From NCBI RefSeq assembly GCF_009797025.1, contig NZ_CP047027.1:1426001-1490000 (forward strand): DNA of 64,000 nt, in the 5' to 3' direction. A model generated the notes under the pieces. It saw only the letters and a program-made list of their open reading frames with translations, was not told the origin of the DNA and did no database searches. This document shows positions 46,206-54,781 of this stretch, one piece after another. Source of the stretch: Cellulophaga sp. L1A9 (GTDB taxonomy: Bacteria > Bacteroidota > Bacteroidia > Flavobacteriales > Flavobacteriaceae). The stretch's first letter is position 1. Every line of letters starts with the position of its first letter. The position numbers and the translations under genes were made by a program.

Positions 46206-47030
46206 ATGTATAAAATAGCGGTATTACTTACCTGTTTTAATAGGGTAGATAAAACCTTGGCTTGTCTGGAGAATTTATTCGCTTCTGTTCCAGATAATAT
46301 GGTGCTAAAGGTTTTTTTAGTAGACGATGGGTCTACCGATGGAACAGGAGTTAGCGTTCGTGAAAAATTTCCACAAGTACAGGTTATTCAAGGTACAGGC
46401 AGTTTGTACTGGAACAGAGGAATGCATTTAGCCTGGGATACGGCAGCGAATACCGATGAATTTGACTATTACATCTTATTAAATGATGACACCTTCTTAT
46501 ATCCAAACGCACTAGAAGAAGTTTTAACGTGTGCGATCGAGAAGGATAATAATGTAGTAGTTTGTGCTGCTTTCTGTAGCGAAGAAACCAAAAAATTCAC
46601 CTATGGAGGTCAAACGAAAAAAGGGGAGCCCGTAATACCTAATGGCACCATTCAAGAATGCCATAGCATTAATGGTAACTGCTTGTTAGTCCCTAAAAAA
46701 GTGCACGATAGTGTCGGCAACTTAGATCCTATTTTTCCGCATGCCATTGGCGATTTTGATTATGGCCAACGCGCTATGGCTAACGGCTTTAAACTAATAA
46801 CCACTAAACGCTATTTAGGCACTTGTGAAAGTAATGACTATTTACCCAAATGGTGTTACAGCAATGTACCCTTTAAAGAAAGACTTAAAGCCTTGTACTC
46901 CCCTTTAGGCAATAGCCACCCTAAATATTATTTTATTTATATAAAAAGACATTTTGGTTTAGGCTTAGCCTTAAAACATATGCTATCTATTCACCTCAGA
47001 CTTTTAATACCTAATTTATGGAAACAGTAG
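46206..47030 (+). CDS. Family 2 glycosyltransferase (rhamnosyltransferase-like)
   Basis: 274 residues with a GT-A fold. It begins MYKIAVLLTCFNRVDKTLAC and has DDGSTDGT (40-47), then GTGSLYWNRGMHLAW and NDD (93-95) as the metal site. GSLYWNRGM with LLNDDT recalls the WcaA/rhamnosyltransferase subgroup. The gene starts 5 nt after wzy and overlaps the next gene by 13 nt, so it is firmly in the operon. Donor unknown. Confidence 0.88.
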   Translation: MYKIAVLLTCFNRVDKTLACLENLFASVPDNMVLKVFLVDDGSTDGTGVSVREKFPQVQVIQGTGSLYWNRGMHLAWDTAANTDEFDYYILLNDDTFLYPNALEEVLTCAIEKDNNVVVCAAFCSEETKKFTYGGQTKKGEPVIPNGTIQECHSINGNCLLVPKKVHDSVGNLDPIFPHAIGDFDYGQRAMANGFKLITTKRYLGTCESNDYLPKWCYSNVPFKERLKALYSPLGNSHPKYYFIYIKRHFGLGLALKHMLSIHLRLLIPNLWKQ

Positions 47031-47896
47031 ACAACACTATTTTCCAAATAGACAATCCTAAAGTAAAAGCTACTTACACCAATACTGATAATTTCAAAGT
47101 GAAATTACATGAAGGAGAGAATGTGCAAAAAGACCTGTGTATACTGTATTTTAGTAGTAATGAATTATATTACCCAAATACGGCTAAAGCTTTTGAAAAT
47201 AGTATTTTGGTAAAGGATAAATTTGAATGGCAACGTAATTTTCTAAGAATCGCACACAAGCATATTTTTATTCGCGATATTCAAAAGCAATGGTATATAG
47301 AAGGTATTAGTGCAACCAATAACACCCCAGATAAACTATTTGAATTATTTCAAGAATTGACTAAAGGTTTTAGGGTCTATACTATTGGTAGTTCTGCGGG
47401 AGGTTTTGCAGCAATGCTTTATGGTGGATTATTAAAAGCGGAACGTGTATATGCCTTTAATGCTCAGTTAAATTTAAATTTAATCGTGCAAAACTCGAAC
47501 CCTATTACAGACCCTTTATTGTATAAATATAAAGATACAGAGCGCGCCAAATATTATTTAATTGACAACTTTATAAATAAGGGAACCGATTATTTTTATT
47601 TTCAATCCAGTAAATCTTCGTTCGACATTAATCAGTATGCAGGCTTTCACAAAAAAGAAGAAATTTTAAGAGTACCCTTTAAAACTGCTAACCATGGCTT
47701 CCCTTTTTTAAGACATAATTTAGGTCATGTTTTAAAATTAGATAAAGAACAGTTAATCGCACTTTCTAAGAAAGAATACCATCCTTTTCTTTTTTCCGTA
47801 AGCATTGATGGTTGGTTAAAAACAATCAATACTGTAGGTGTAACGGTCATAAATCGATTTAAAAAGAAGTTGATAGAGAAAAAAGCAAGGTATTAA
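47018..47896 (+). CDS. Alpha/beta-hydrolase-like protein of the polysaccharide locus
   Basis: 292 residues. The segment YTIGSSAGGFAAMLYGG contains a G-x-S-x-G nucleophile elbow (G124-S125-S126-A127-G128) between a beta-strand and a helix, as in alpha/beta hydrolases. A later NHGFPFLRHN may provide the catalytic His. There is no signal peptide, so action is cytoplasmic on precursors. Possible roles are de-esterification of, or acyl transfer to, a sugar intermediate. The start overlaps the preceding glycosyltransferase by 13 nt, and no better ATG follows nearby. I do not recognise a named family. Confidence 0.6.
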   Translation: METVDNTIFQIDNPKVKATYTNTDNFKVKLHEGENVQKDLCILYFSSNELYYPNTAKAFENSILVKDKFEWQRNFLRIAHKHIFIRDIQKQWYIEGISATNNTPDKLFELFQELTKGFRVYTIGSSAGGFAAMLYGGLLKAERVYAFNAQLNLNLIVQNSNPITDPLLYKYKDTERAKYYLIDNFINKGTDYFYFQSSKSSFDINQYAGFHKKEEILRVPFKTANHGFPFLRHNLGHVLKLDKEQLIALSKKEYHPFLFSVSIDGWLKTINTVGVTVINRFKKKLIEKKARY

Positions 47897-47927
47897 TAAA
47901 AGTAAGTAAATTTAGGTAAGAATTCTC

Positions 47928-49145
47928 ATGGTAAATAAGAAAGTTATTTTGTCTGCATACTCCTGTGATCCTTCAAAAGGGTCTGAACCTGGTAATGGTT
48001 TTAATTGGGCAGATCAATTGAGTAAATATGGGCATCAGGTTTATTGCATTACCACAAGTAAGGGTAAAGAAGCCATAGAAGAAGCGAGGAAAAACAATCC
48101 TAACTTAGAGGTTGCCTATGTTGATTTGCCTTTCGGCTTAGATAAAATGTACTACTGGACCCAACTGGGCATGTACATGCATTATTTAACATGGCAATGG
48201 TTGGCGTACAGACATGCGAAACAGGCCCATAAAAAAATGAATTTTGATTTAACACATCATGTCACTTGGGGAAGTTTACAACAAGGTTCGTTTATGTACA
48301 AATTACCGATACCATTTATTTTTGGCCCCGCTGGTGGGGGTCAAAAAGCTCCTGAGGCCTTTAAACATTATTTTAATCAACACTGGACTACTGAAATAAA
48401 AAGAGAAAAAATAAGTGTATTACTACAAAAATTGAACCCTGCGTGTAAAGCGATGATAAGGCGAGCCAAAATTGTGTTGGCTACCAATTTAGATACATTG
48501 AATATGGCCAAGGCTATGGGTGCTAAAAATGTTGAACACATTTTAGATGCTGCTTTACCAAGTACATTTTTCGAAGACACGGAAATGCCAACTAGGAATA
48601 ATAAAACAGAATTAAAGTTACTTTGGGTTGGTCGTTTTTTACCTCGCAAAGGTATTTTATTAGTACTTGAAGTAATGAATGAGCTTAAAAAACATCCGAA
48701 TATCACCTTGACCGTTGTAGGCGATGGAGAAATGAGAGACGCATTTTTAACTAAGTGCAAAGAGTATGAATTAGAGAATCAAATAAATTGGGTAGGTAAA
48801 GTACCTTTTGCTCAGGTAAAATCTTACTACGCAAGTCATGACGCCTTTTTCTTTACTTCATTGCGAGATTCTTCGCCAGCTCAACTCATTGAAGCCATGG
48901 CATTTGGCTTGCCTATAATTACCTTAGACCTTCATGGACAAAGTTTAATGGTAAATTCTGACAAGGGTATTAAGGTAAGTGTTCAAAAACCAGAAAAAAC
49001 TATTGAAGAATTAACCAACTTCATAGTTAAACTAGATCACAATAGAGATGAATTATTAAGATTGTCTGAAAATGCTTATTTATACGCAAAAGACCAGACA
49101 TGGCCAAAGAAAATAAAACTTGTCTCCGAACGGTTTTACCAATGA
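47928..49145 (+). CDS. Family 4 glycosyltransferase
   Basis: 405 residues with a GT-B fold. The N-terminus VILSAYSCDPSKGSEPGNGFNWADQL is characteristic of a Bacteroidota GT4 subgroup. HHVTWGSLQQGSF and FGPAGGGQKAPE lie in the acceptor half, and LLWVGRFLPRKGILLVLE in the donor half. The EX7E motif has Asp in first place (D314 to E322, DSSPAQLIE), which this subgroup may tolerate. It would add one sugar of the line B unit. A 123-nt gap with a hairpin follows. Confidence 0.89.
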   Translation: MVNKKVILSAYSCDPSKGSEPGNGFNWADQLSKYGHQVYCITTSKGKEAIEEARKNNPNLEVAYVDLPFGLDKMYYWTQLGMYMHYLTWQWLAYRHAKQAHKKMNFDLTHHVTWGSLQQGSFMYKLPIPFIFGPAGGGQKAPEAFKHYFNQHWTTEIKREKISVLLQKLNPACKAMIRRAKIVLATNLDTLNMAKAMGAKNVEHILDAALPSTFFEDTEMPTRNNKTELKLLWVGRFLPRKGILLVLEVMNELKKHPNITLTVVGDGEMRDAFLTKCKEYELENQINWVGKVPFAQVKSYYASHDAFFFTSLRDSSPAQLIEAMAFGLPIITLDLHGQSLMVNSDKGIKVSVQKPEKTIEELTNFIVKLDHNRDELLRLSENAYLYAKDQTWPKKIKLVSERFYQ

Positions 49146-49234
49146 TAAATAACGGGCAATCAATTTCAACAATCTCCCTCCAGTAAAATTGATCCTCTCG
49201 TAAATTCATTTTGAACCAAATATTAACCAAATTA

Positions 49235-49261
49235 ATTACACATGTACCAAACATGTGTAAT
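49235..49261 (+). promoter_or_regulatory. 11-bp perfect hairpin at the start of the AsnB-like gene
   Basis: ATTACACATGT (49235-49245) is the exact complement of 49251-49261, with an ACCAA loop. The stem contains the first in-frame ATG (49242), and the preferred ATG is 8 nt past the hairpin at 49269. It could hide or expose the translation start region. There is no T tract. Confidence 0.45.
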
Positions 49262-49268
49262 CAAAAGT

Positions 49269-50753
49269 ATGAGTTTAAAAAATTTAAAATTTAGAAGACA
49301 GTTTTTATTGTCCCCTAAAGCATGTCCTGAACTGGACTATTGGAACAACCATGAATTGGGCAAACACCATTTGCACGTACACCCTGATTGTTTACAAACC
49401 TCAGCGACCAATACTAATAAAAAAGGCGTCTTGCTTGGCCATGTTTTGGATCCCCGAAAACCAGAATTATCACCTAATGACATTCTAGAAATACTACTGC
49501 AACAAACTGATAAAAATGGTATTGCAAAAGTGTTATATGGCTTAGTCGGTAGGTTTGTACTCATCATAGAGGAAGAAAATAATTTCACTTTTTTTAACGA
49601 TGCCTGTGGTCTAAAATCATTTTTTTATACCCAGCAGAAAAATGAATTTTATGCAGCATCACAACCCTTGCTTTTAAAACTCGTTACAGAAAATGTAATT
49701 GTTAAGGGGGAGCGCTTTGATAGCTATCGTAATTCTGATTATGTAAAAAGCAGTAAAGAAAACTGGTTCCCTAGTGGTACCTCGCTATATCCAGATGTCT
49801 ATCATTTAGTAGCCAATCATTATTTAAAAAGTGAAACCCTAAAACAAACTAGGTACTGGCCTGTTAAAAAATTAGAAATTGACAATTACGAGGAAGCCAG
49901 ACAAAAATTTGCAGAACTTTTAAAACTTACGGTAGAAACCGGTAGTAGAAAATATAATCTAGGACTAGGCTTAACTAGTGGATTTGATAGTAGAATATTA
50001 TTAAGTGCCAGTAAAAAAGTAACAGAAAACATGCTTTTTTACACCTTGCAGTATAGAAATTTAGACCAGCACTCCAATGATATCAGGATTCCGATATCCT
50101 TATCAAAAAAAACAGGCTTCTCACATGAAGTAATGGACTGTAGGTTACAGACTACCAACCAGTTTAAAAAAATATACCTTGCTAATTCTGACATGGCACA
50201 CTTGAATGATTGGGGTCATATCGCCTATGGTATTTCACAAAACTTACCAGAAGGAACCATGTCTGTAAAAGGGAGTTGTTCCGAAACAGGAAGATGTTTC
50301 TTTTATAAAAATGGCATTCATCCAGAATTGAAGTCTAGCCAAGACATCATGAGTATTAATCCTAAATGGAAGGGGATACCGTTTATAGAAAACCAAATTG
50401 CAGCTTGGTATGACGAGGTTAAAGATCCTAATACCAATAAAGGCTATAACATTTTAGACTTGTTTCATTGGGAAGTAAGCACTGGCAGTTGGCAAACACA
50501 GAGCCAGTTAGAATGGGATATTGTACACGACACTTTTACCCCATTTAACAATCGGGAGTTATTAGACCTCATGCTTCATATTGACACCAAGTACCGATCA
50601 AAACCAGATTACACTTTGTATAAAGACACTATGAAAACCTTATGGCCAGAAGTATTACTAGAACCTATAAACCCCGAAACACCCAAAGTAAAATTAAAAT
50701 ATAAATTCAAGAGTATATTGGCCAAATTAGGCTTTGAAAAGTACAACCGATAA
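49269..50753 (+). CDS. Asparagine synthase-like ATP-dependent amidotransferase
   Basis: 494 residues from the ATG at 49269. The C-terminal domain has the ATP-pyrophosphatase loop SGFDS (237-241), within LTSGFDSRI, as in asparagine synthase B relatives. The N-terminal ~200 residues look like the glutaminase (Ntn) domain (GLVGRFVLIIEEE, NDACGLKSFFY) but lack the Cys2 nucleophile needed to use glutamine, and start instead MSLKNLKF. It may therefore use free ammonia or an amine, or form another amide, as do beta-lactam synthetase and lasso-peptide cyclase relatives. In this locus, amidation of a uronic acid is a reasonable guess. Confidence 0.75.
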   Translation: MSLKNLKFRRQFLLSPKACPELDYWNNHELGKHHLHVHPDCLQTSATNTNKKGVLLGHVLDPRKPELSPNDILEILLQQTDKNGIAKVLYGLVGRFVLIIEEENNFTFFNDACGLKSFFYTQQKNEFYAASQPLLLKLVTENVIVKGERFDSYRNSDYVKSSKENWFPSGTSLYPDVYHLVANHYLKSETLKQTRYWPVKKLEIDNYEEARQKFAELLKLTVETGSRKYNLGLGLTSGFDSRILLSASKKVTENMLFYTLQYRNLDQHSNDIRIPISLSKKTGFSHEVMDCRLQTTNQFKKIYLANSDMAHLNDWGHIAYGISQNLPEGTMSVKGSCSETGRCFFYKNGIHPELKSSQDIMSINPKWKGIPFIENQIAAWYDEVKDPNTNKGYNILDLFHWEVSTGSWQTQSQLEWDIVHDTFTPFNNRELLDLMLHIDTKYRSKPDYTLYKDTMKTLWPEVLLEPINPETPKVKLKYKFKSILAKLGFEKYNR

Positions 50754-50776
50754 ATATAAGTACCCCTTAACACAAC

Positions 50777-50797
50777 ATTCTTTTTAAAAAAAAGAAT
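50777..50797 (+). promoter_or_regulatory. 9-bp AT hairpin upstream of a glycosyltransferase gene
   Basis: ATTCTTTTT (50777-50785) pairs with AAAAAGAAT (50789-50797) around AAA, 20 nt before the next start codon. Weak, all but two pairs A-T. Confidence 0.3.
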
Positions 50798-50817
50798 AGA
50801 ACCCTAATTTTATTTAG

Positions 50818-51717
50818 ATGATTAAACCCGCTCCAATACTCCTATTTACCTATAAGAGGCTAGATGCTTTAAAAAACACTATTGATGCTTTAAAGAAAAA
50901 TGAATTAGCCTCAGATTCAGATTTATTCATATTTTCAGACGGGCCAAAACAAGAAAAGGATAAAAAGATTATAGAAGATATAAGGGTGTATTTAAAAACT
51001 ATTGATGGTTTTAAATCGGTAACTATTAGTGCTTCCCCTACCAACAAAGGGTTAGCAAATTCCATAATTGGTGGTGTAAGCAGGGTAATGGAACAATCCG
51101 AAACCGTAATTGTTTTAGAAGATGACTTGCTCACTACACCAAATTTTTTGACTTATATGAACCAAGCCTTATCAAAATATACCACCGAAGAAAAGATATT
51201 TTCCATTTCTGGGTATTCCTTTGATTTGCGTATTAAAGATCAAAACCCAAACACGACTTATTTACTAAACCGCGGTTGGTCTTGGGGTTGGGCCACATGG
51301 CGCGATCGCTGGGAGAAAGTAGATTGGGACGTAGCTTCTTATGCTGAATTTTCAGAAAACAAAAAAGAACGTAAAGAATTTGCCAAAGGAGGTTCTGATT
51401 TAAATGCGATGTTAGACAAACAGATGACAGGCAAGTTAGATTCTTGGGCCATACGCTGGTTCTACCATCAATTTAAAATAGGAGGCTTAACATTATATCC
51501 CTTAGGCTCAAAAATATACAATGATGGTTTTGATGAATTTGCGACACATACCAATGGATCAGAAAAAAGATACCTCCCCTATTTAGATAAAGAACACAGC
51601 TTGAATTTTGATTTTCCTGAGACTGTAAGTATAAGTCACGAATACCAAAAAAAATTTCAATCTAAAATGGGCCTTATGGCGCGCATTAGATCTAAAATTG
51701 AAACCCTTCTTAAATAA
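50818..51717 (+). CDS. GNT-I-like glycosyltransferase
   Basis: 299 residues with a GT-A fold. It begins APILLFTYKRLDALKNTIDAL. IFSDGPK (38-44) is the first donor motif and VLEDDLLTTPNFL, with EDD at 101-103, is the metal site. RGWSWGWATWRDRW is typical of bacterial relatives of the GNT-I/GT13 and sugar-transferase group. It would be an inverting transferase for the line B unit; the sugar is unknown. The gene is followed 8 nt later by an acetyltransferase gene. Confidence 0.85.
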   Translation: MIKPAPILLFTYKRLDALKNTIDALKKNELASDSDLFIFSDGPKQEKDKKIIEDIRVYLKTIDGFKSVTISASPTNKGLANSIIGGVSRVMEQSETVIVLEDDLLTTPNFLTYMNQALSKYTTEEKIFSISGYSFDLRIKDQNPNTTYLLNRGWSWGWATWRDRWEKVDWDVASYAEFSENKKERKEFAKGGSDLNAMLDKQMTGKLDSWAIRWFYHQFKIGGLTLYPLGSKIYNDGFDEFATHTNGSEKRYLPYLDKEHSLNFDFPETVSISHEYQKKFQSKMGLMARIRSKIETLLK

Positions 51718-51725
51718 GTAAAATC

Positions 51726-52316
51726 ATGATAAAAGATGCTGTTCGAAAATTACGGTTTTATTACCTCCAAAAAGTAAAATGGAAGAAGTACACCATTGGT
51801 GAAAATTTCTACGCAGGAATGCGCGTGCATCTTTGGGCTAAAAATTCATTAGTCATTGGAAAAAATTTCTATATCGGAAGGGATTCACAAATAGAAACAG
51901 ACTGTAGTATTGGTGATAATGTAATATTTGGTAATAAAGTGGCCATTGTAGGTAAATATGATCATCATTATCAGCAAATTGGGGTTCCTATACGTATGGC
52001 TTCAAGAATAAGAGATGATGCTTATAATTGGAAAGGACTAACCAGTAAAACCATCATCGAAGATGATGTTTGGATAGGCTATGGTGCTATTATTATGAGC
52101 GGAGTAATCCTTAAAAAAGGTTCTATAATTGCTGCAGGTGCCGTAGTCACTAAAGATACTGAGCCTTATAGCATCTTTGGAGGCAACCCTGCTAAAAAAA
52201 TATGCTCCCGTTTTGATACGGATGAGGATTTAAAAAAACATATAACATTAGAGAACGATTTTTTAAACCAAAATCGTTCGTATACAGGTGTTCAAGGAAT
52301 TCCTGTTCAAAAATAA
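51726..52316 (+). CDS. Hexapeptide-repeat acetyltransferase
   Basis: 196 residues of the left-handed beta-helix family. Turns run from IGENFYAGM and IGKNFYIGRDSQIETDCSIGDNV to IIEDDVWIGYGAIIMSGVILKKGS and GGNPAKKICSRF. GKYDHHYQQIG supplies the likely catalytic His. It probably O-acetylates a sugar of the line B repeat unit; the basic N-terminus may sit near the membrane. It is one of three beta-helix acyltransferases in this line. Confidence 0.88.
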   Translation: MIKDAVRKLRFYYLQKVKWKKYTIGENFYAGMRVHLWAKNSLVIGKNFYIGRDSQIETDCSIGDNVIFGNKVAIVGKYDHHYQQIGVPIRMASRIRDDAYNWKGLTSKTIIEDDVWIGYGAIIMSGVILKKGSIIAAGAVVTKDTEPYSIFGGNPAKKICSRFDTDEDLKKHITLENDFLNQNRSYTGVQGIPVQK

Positions 52317-52428
52317 TTACTAGTCCAAGGGTCGCATCCTCAATGTCCCAAACCCATTAAAATGCGAACCTATTTACTTTTTTTGATTTCCAAATTAACC
52401 ATTTTAGTAACTCATAAAAACCAAATTT

Positions 52429-53244
52429 ATGAATACATTTTCAACCACATCCTGTTTAGGATACCGCGTGTTTACCGATCATCTTGATCATTTACCCAAA
52501 ACAAAAAATACGGTAATTAATACCATCAATCAGTACTCGTACTGTATGGCAAAAAAGGATGCCCTATTTAAAAAAACATTGCATGCCTCAGATGTGCTTT
52601 TACCGGATGGTATCGGTATTACTTTTGCAGCCAAGTTTTTATATGGAAAAAAAATAAAGAAAATTGCAGGTGCAGATTTACATGCTTATTTTCTAAATTC
52701 CTTAGAAAAAAAAGGAGGTTCTTGTTTTTATTTAGGCGCTTCTCCAGAAACCTTAGAGAAGATAAAAATTAAAATGCAACAGGAATATCCAAATATTAAG
52801 GTTGGGGCATATTCTCCGCCATTTAAGAAAACATTTTCCACGGTAGATAATGCTCAAATGATTACAGCAGTAAATAATTTTAATCCCGATGTACTCTTTA
52901 TTGGTATGACAGCTCCAAAACAAGAAAAATGGAGTTTTGACCATAAAGACGCCTTAAACACTGGGTATATTTGTGCCATAGGTGCTGTATTTGATTTTTA
53001 TGCAGGCACCGTTGCCCGGCCCAGTGAAGTTTGGCAAAAATTAGGGCTAGAATGGTTGGGCAGATTAATTAAAGAACCCAGAAGAATGTGGACCCGATAT
53101 GTCACTCATGGTTTTATATATTTAGGCTACCTACTCCAAGCGAAACTTAAAGGCCCAGAACTTGAAACAGAAGCAAAAAATGCTCCTAAGACAGAAACTA
53201 AGGCTAAAATTAAGACTGCAATTGAAATTGAAGTTGAAAACTAA
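52429..53244 (+). CDS. WecG/TagA/CpsF family glycosyltransferase
   Basis: 271 residues, family GT26. Transfers a sugar (ManNAc or ManNAcA in known members) to the lipid-linked first sugar, usually as the second step of assembly. LLPDGIGI (D60, aligned with the catalytic-base region of TagA), GADLHAYFL, FIGMTAPKQEKW and AIGAVFDFYAG..RP are all present, followed by the C-terminal GLEWLGRLIKEPRRMWTRY that anchors family members. An extra Glu/Lys/Thr-rich tail of ~30 residues is odd. Lying beside the initiating transferase supports a second-step role. Confidence 0.92.
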   Translation: MNTFSTTSCLGYRVFTDHLDHLPKTKNTVINTINQYSYCMAKKDALFKKTLHASDVLLPDGIGITFAAKFLYGKKIKKIAGADLHAYFLNSLEKKGGSCFYLGASPETLEKIKIKMQQEYPNIKVGAYSPPFKKTFSTVDNAQMITAVNNFNPDVLFIGMTAPKQEKWSFDHKDALNTGYICAIGAVFDFYAGTVARPSEVWQKLGLEWLGRLIKEPRRMWTRYVTHGFIYLGYLLQAKLKGPELETEAKNAPKTETKAKIKTAIEIEVEN

Positions 53245-53275
53245 AACACTATTACCGCCTTATCATTACTACTTA

Positions 53276-53296
53276 AAAAATACGGTATGTATTTTT
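53276..53296 (+). promoter_or_regulatory. 8-bp hairpin upstream of the second WcaJ-type gene
   Basis: AAAAATAC (53276-53283) pairs with GTATTTTT (53289-53296) around GGTAT. The five-T end of the second arm is followed by CTCC. It could be a weak terminator or attenuator between wecG and the initiating transferase gene. Confidence 0.3.
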
Positions 53297-53344
53297 CTCC
53301 ACTAAAAAAATAATTTTTAAATACAGAGCATAGCAAAAAAATTA

Positions 53345-54694
53345 ATGAAGAAGTCATATTTTGTCATTCCATTATCGTTTGTATTTCATATTATCTCCCT
53401 GAACCTTATCCTGTTCTTATCAGTACCAAAGGTCTACGATCATGGGTATAGTATATTGTATTACAATATCTCTTGGTTGATTGTTACTTATAGTATTGAT
53501 TTTTATCCCACTGCACGAAGAGAAGGTTTTGGCACCAATTTAAAGAACTTTATCATTCTTTTTATCTTGTTTGGTTTGGTCTATTTTACCTCTTTTACTT
53601 TTTTAGGAGATCAATCTTATCCGGTACCCTATTTGGTGCTTATCTATGTTCTCATTTGTCTGATGCTAACGGCCTATCGTTTGCTATTTTATTGGGCTCG
53701 AAATTTATACCGCGCTAAGGGATATAGCCAAGGGGTGAGGGTTGCCGTCATAGGAAGAGATAAAAATTTAAAAAAATTAAGACGCATTTTTGATACTCCA
53801 GAGTATGGCTATACTTATATGGGGTATTTTGACAATTCGAAATCTAAAAGTAAGACCTATTTGGGCTCTATTGAAGAATCATATAACTACATTTTCGAAA
53901 ATAATGTAGAGGAAGTCTATTGTATGGCTTCGAGATTATCTAAAGATGAAATCCAAGCCTTGATGCGCATTGCAGACAATAGTTTTAAAAAAATTAAAAT
54001 AGTCCCTGATAATAAAGAGTTATTTTCCAGAGCCATGTCTATTGAATTGTATGGCGAAGTACCTGTTTTAAATTTAAGAGCCTCCCCCCTAGAATTAGAA
54101 TACGCCAATGTGGTAAAACGTATTTTTGATATTATGTTTTCTAGTCTCGCCATCCTATTTATACTTTCTTGGTTAACTCCATTGGTTTGGGTTTTAATGA
54201 AAATTGATTCTAAGGGACCGTTGTTTTTTAAACAAAAAAGGCATGGAGTCAATAGAAATACATTCTTATGTTATAAGTTTAGATCAATGACAAAGAATGA
54301 AGACAGTGATACGCAGATGGCGACTAAGGGAGACATGCGGATTACAAAGTTGGGCCGTATCTTACGCAAAACTAGTATTGATGAATTGCCCCAATTTTTT
54401 AATGTACTTCAAGGCAACATGAGTGTAGTAGGCCCAAGACCCCATATGCAGTTACATACAGAGCAATATGAAAAATCTGTCGATAAATATTTAGTCCGCC
54501 ACTTTTTAAAACCCGGAATTACTGGGCTGGCGCAAATAAAAGGCTATCGAGGCGAGATTGTAGAAAATTCTGATATTGTAAACCGAGTACGTTATGATAT
54601 CTTTTACATGGAAAAATGGTCCCTACAATTAGACTTAAGAATAATTTATTATACGGTACTTAATGCCATCCGTGGCGAAGAACGTGCCTATTAA
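53345..54694 (+). CDS. Undecaprenyl-phosphate sugar-1-phosphate transferase, WcaJ type (copy B)
   Basis: 449 residues, colinear without gaps with the copy at 12839. DELPQ, VGPRP and PGITGLAQI are all present. The N-terminal membrane domain differs at many positions, while the central and C-terminal parts are nearly the same, so both enzymes probably use the same nucleotide sugar. It starts the line B repeat unit on undecaprenyl phosphate. Upstream is wecG and downstream wzc, so the initiation and control genes lie at the end of line B, whereas they lie near the start of line A. Confidence 0.93.
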   Translation: MKKSYFVIPLSFVFHIISLNLILFLSVPKVYDHGYSILYYNISWLIVTYSIDFYPTARREGFGTNLKNFIILFILFGLVYFTSFTFLGDQSYPVPYLVLIYVLICLMLTAYRLLFYWARNLYRAKGYSQGVRVAVIGRDKNLKKLRRIFDTPEYGYTYMGYFDNSKSKSKTYLGSIEESYNYIFENNVEEVYCMASRLSKDEIQALMRIADNSFKKIKIVPDNKELFSRAMSIELYGEVPVLNLRASPLELEYANVVKRIFDIMFSSLAILFILSWLTPLVWVLMKIDSKGPLFFKQKRHGVNRNTFLCYKFRSMTKNEDSDTQMATKGDMRITKLGRILRKTSIDELPQFFNVLQGNMSVVGPRPHMQLHTEQYEKSVDKYLVRHFLKPGITGLAQIKGYRGEIVENSDIVNRVRYDIFYMEKWSLQLDLRIIYYTVLNAIRGEERAY

Positions 54695-54781
54695 ATTCTA
54701 TATTCGTCAGAAGACCTAAAGTACCCAATAAACATATAAAAAAAATAGTATATTAAACACTTATTAAATTACCCTCAATTT

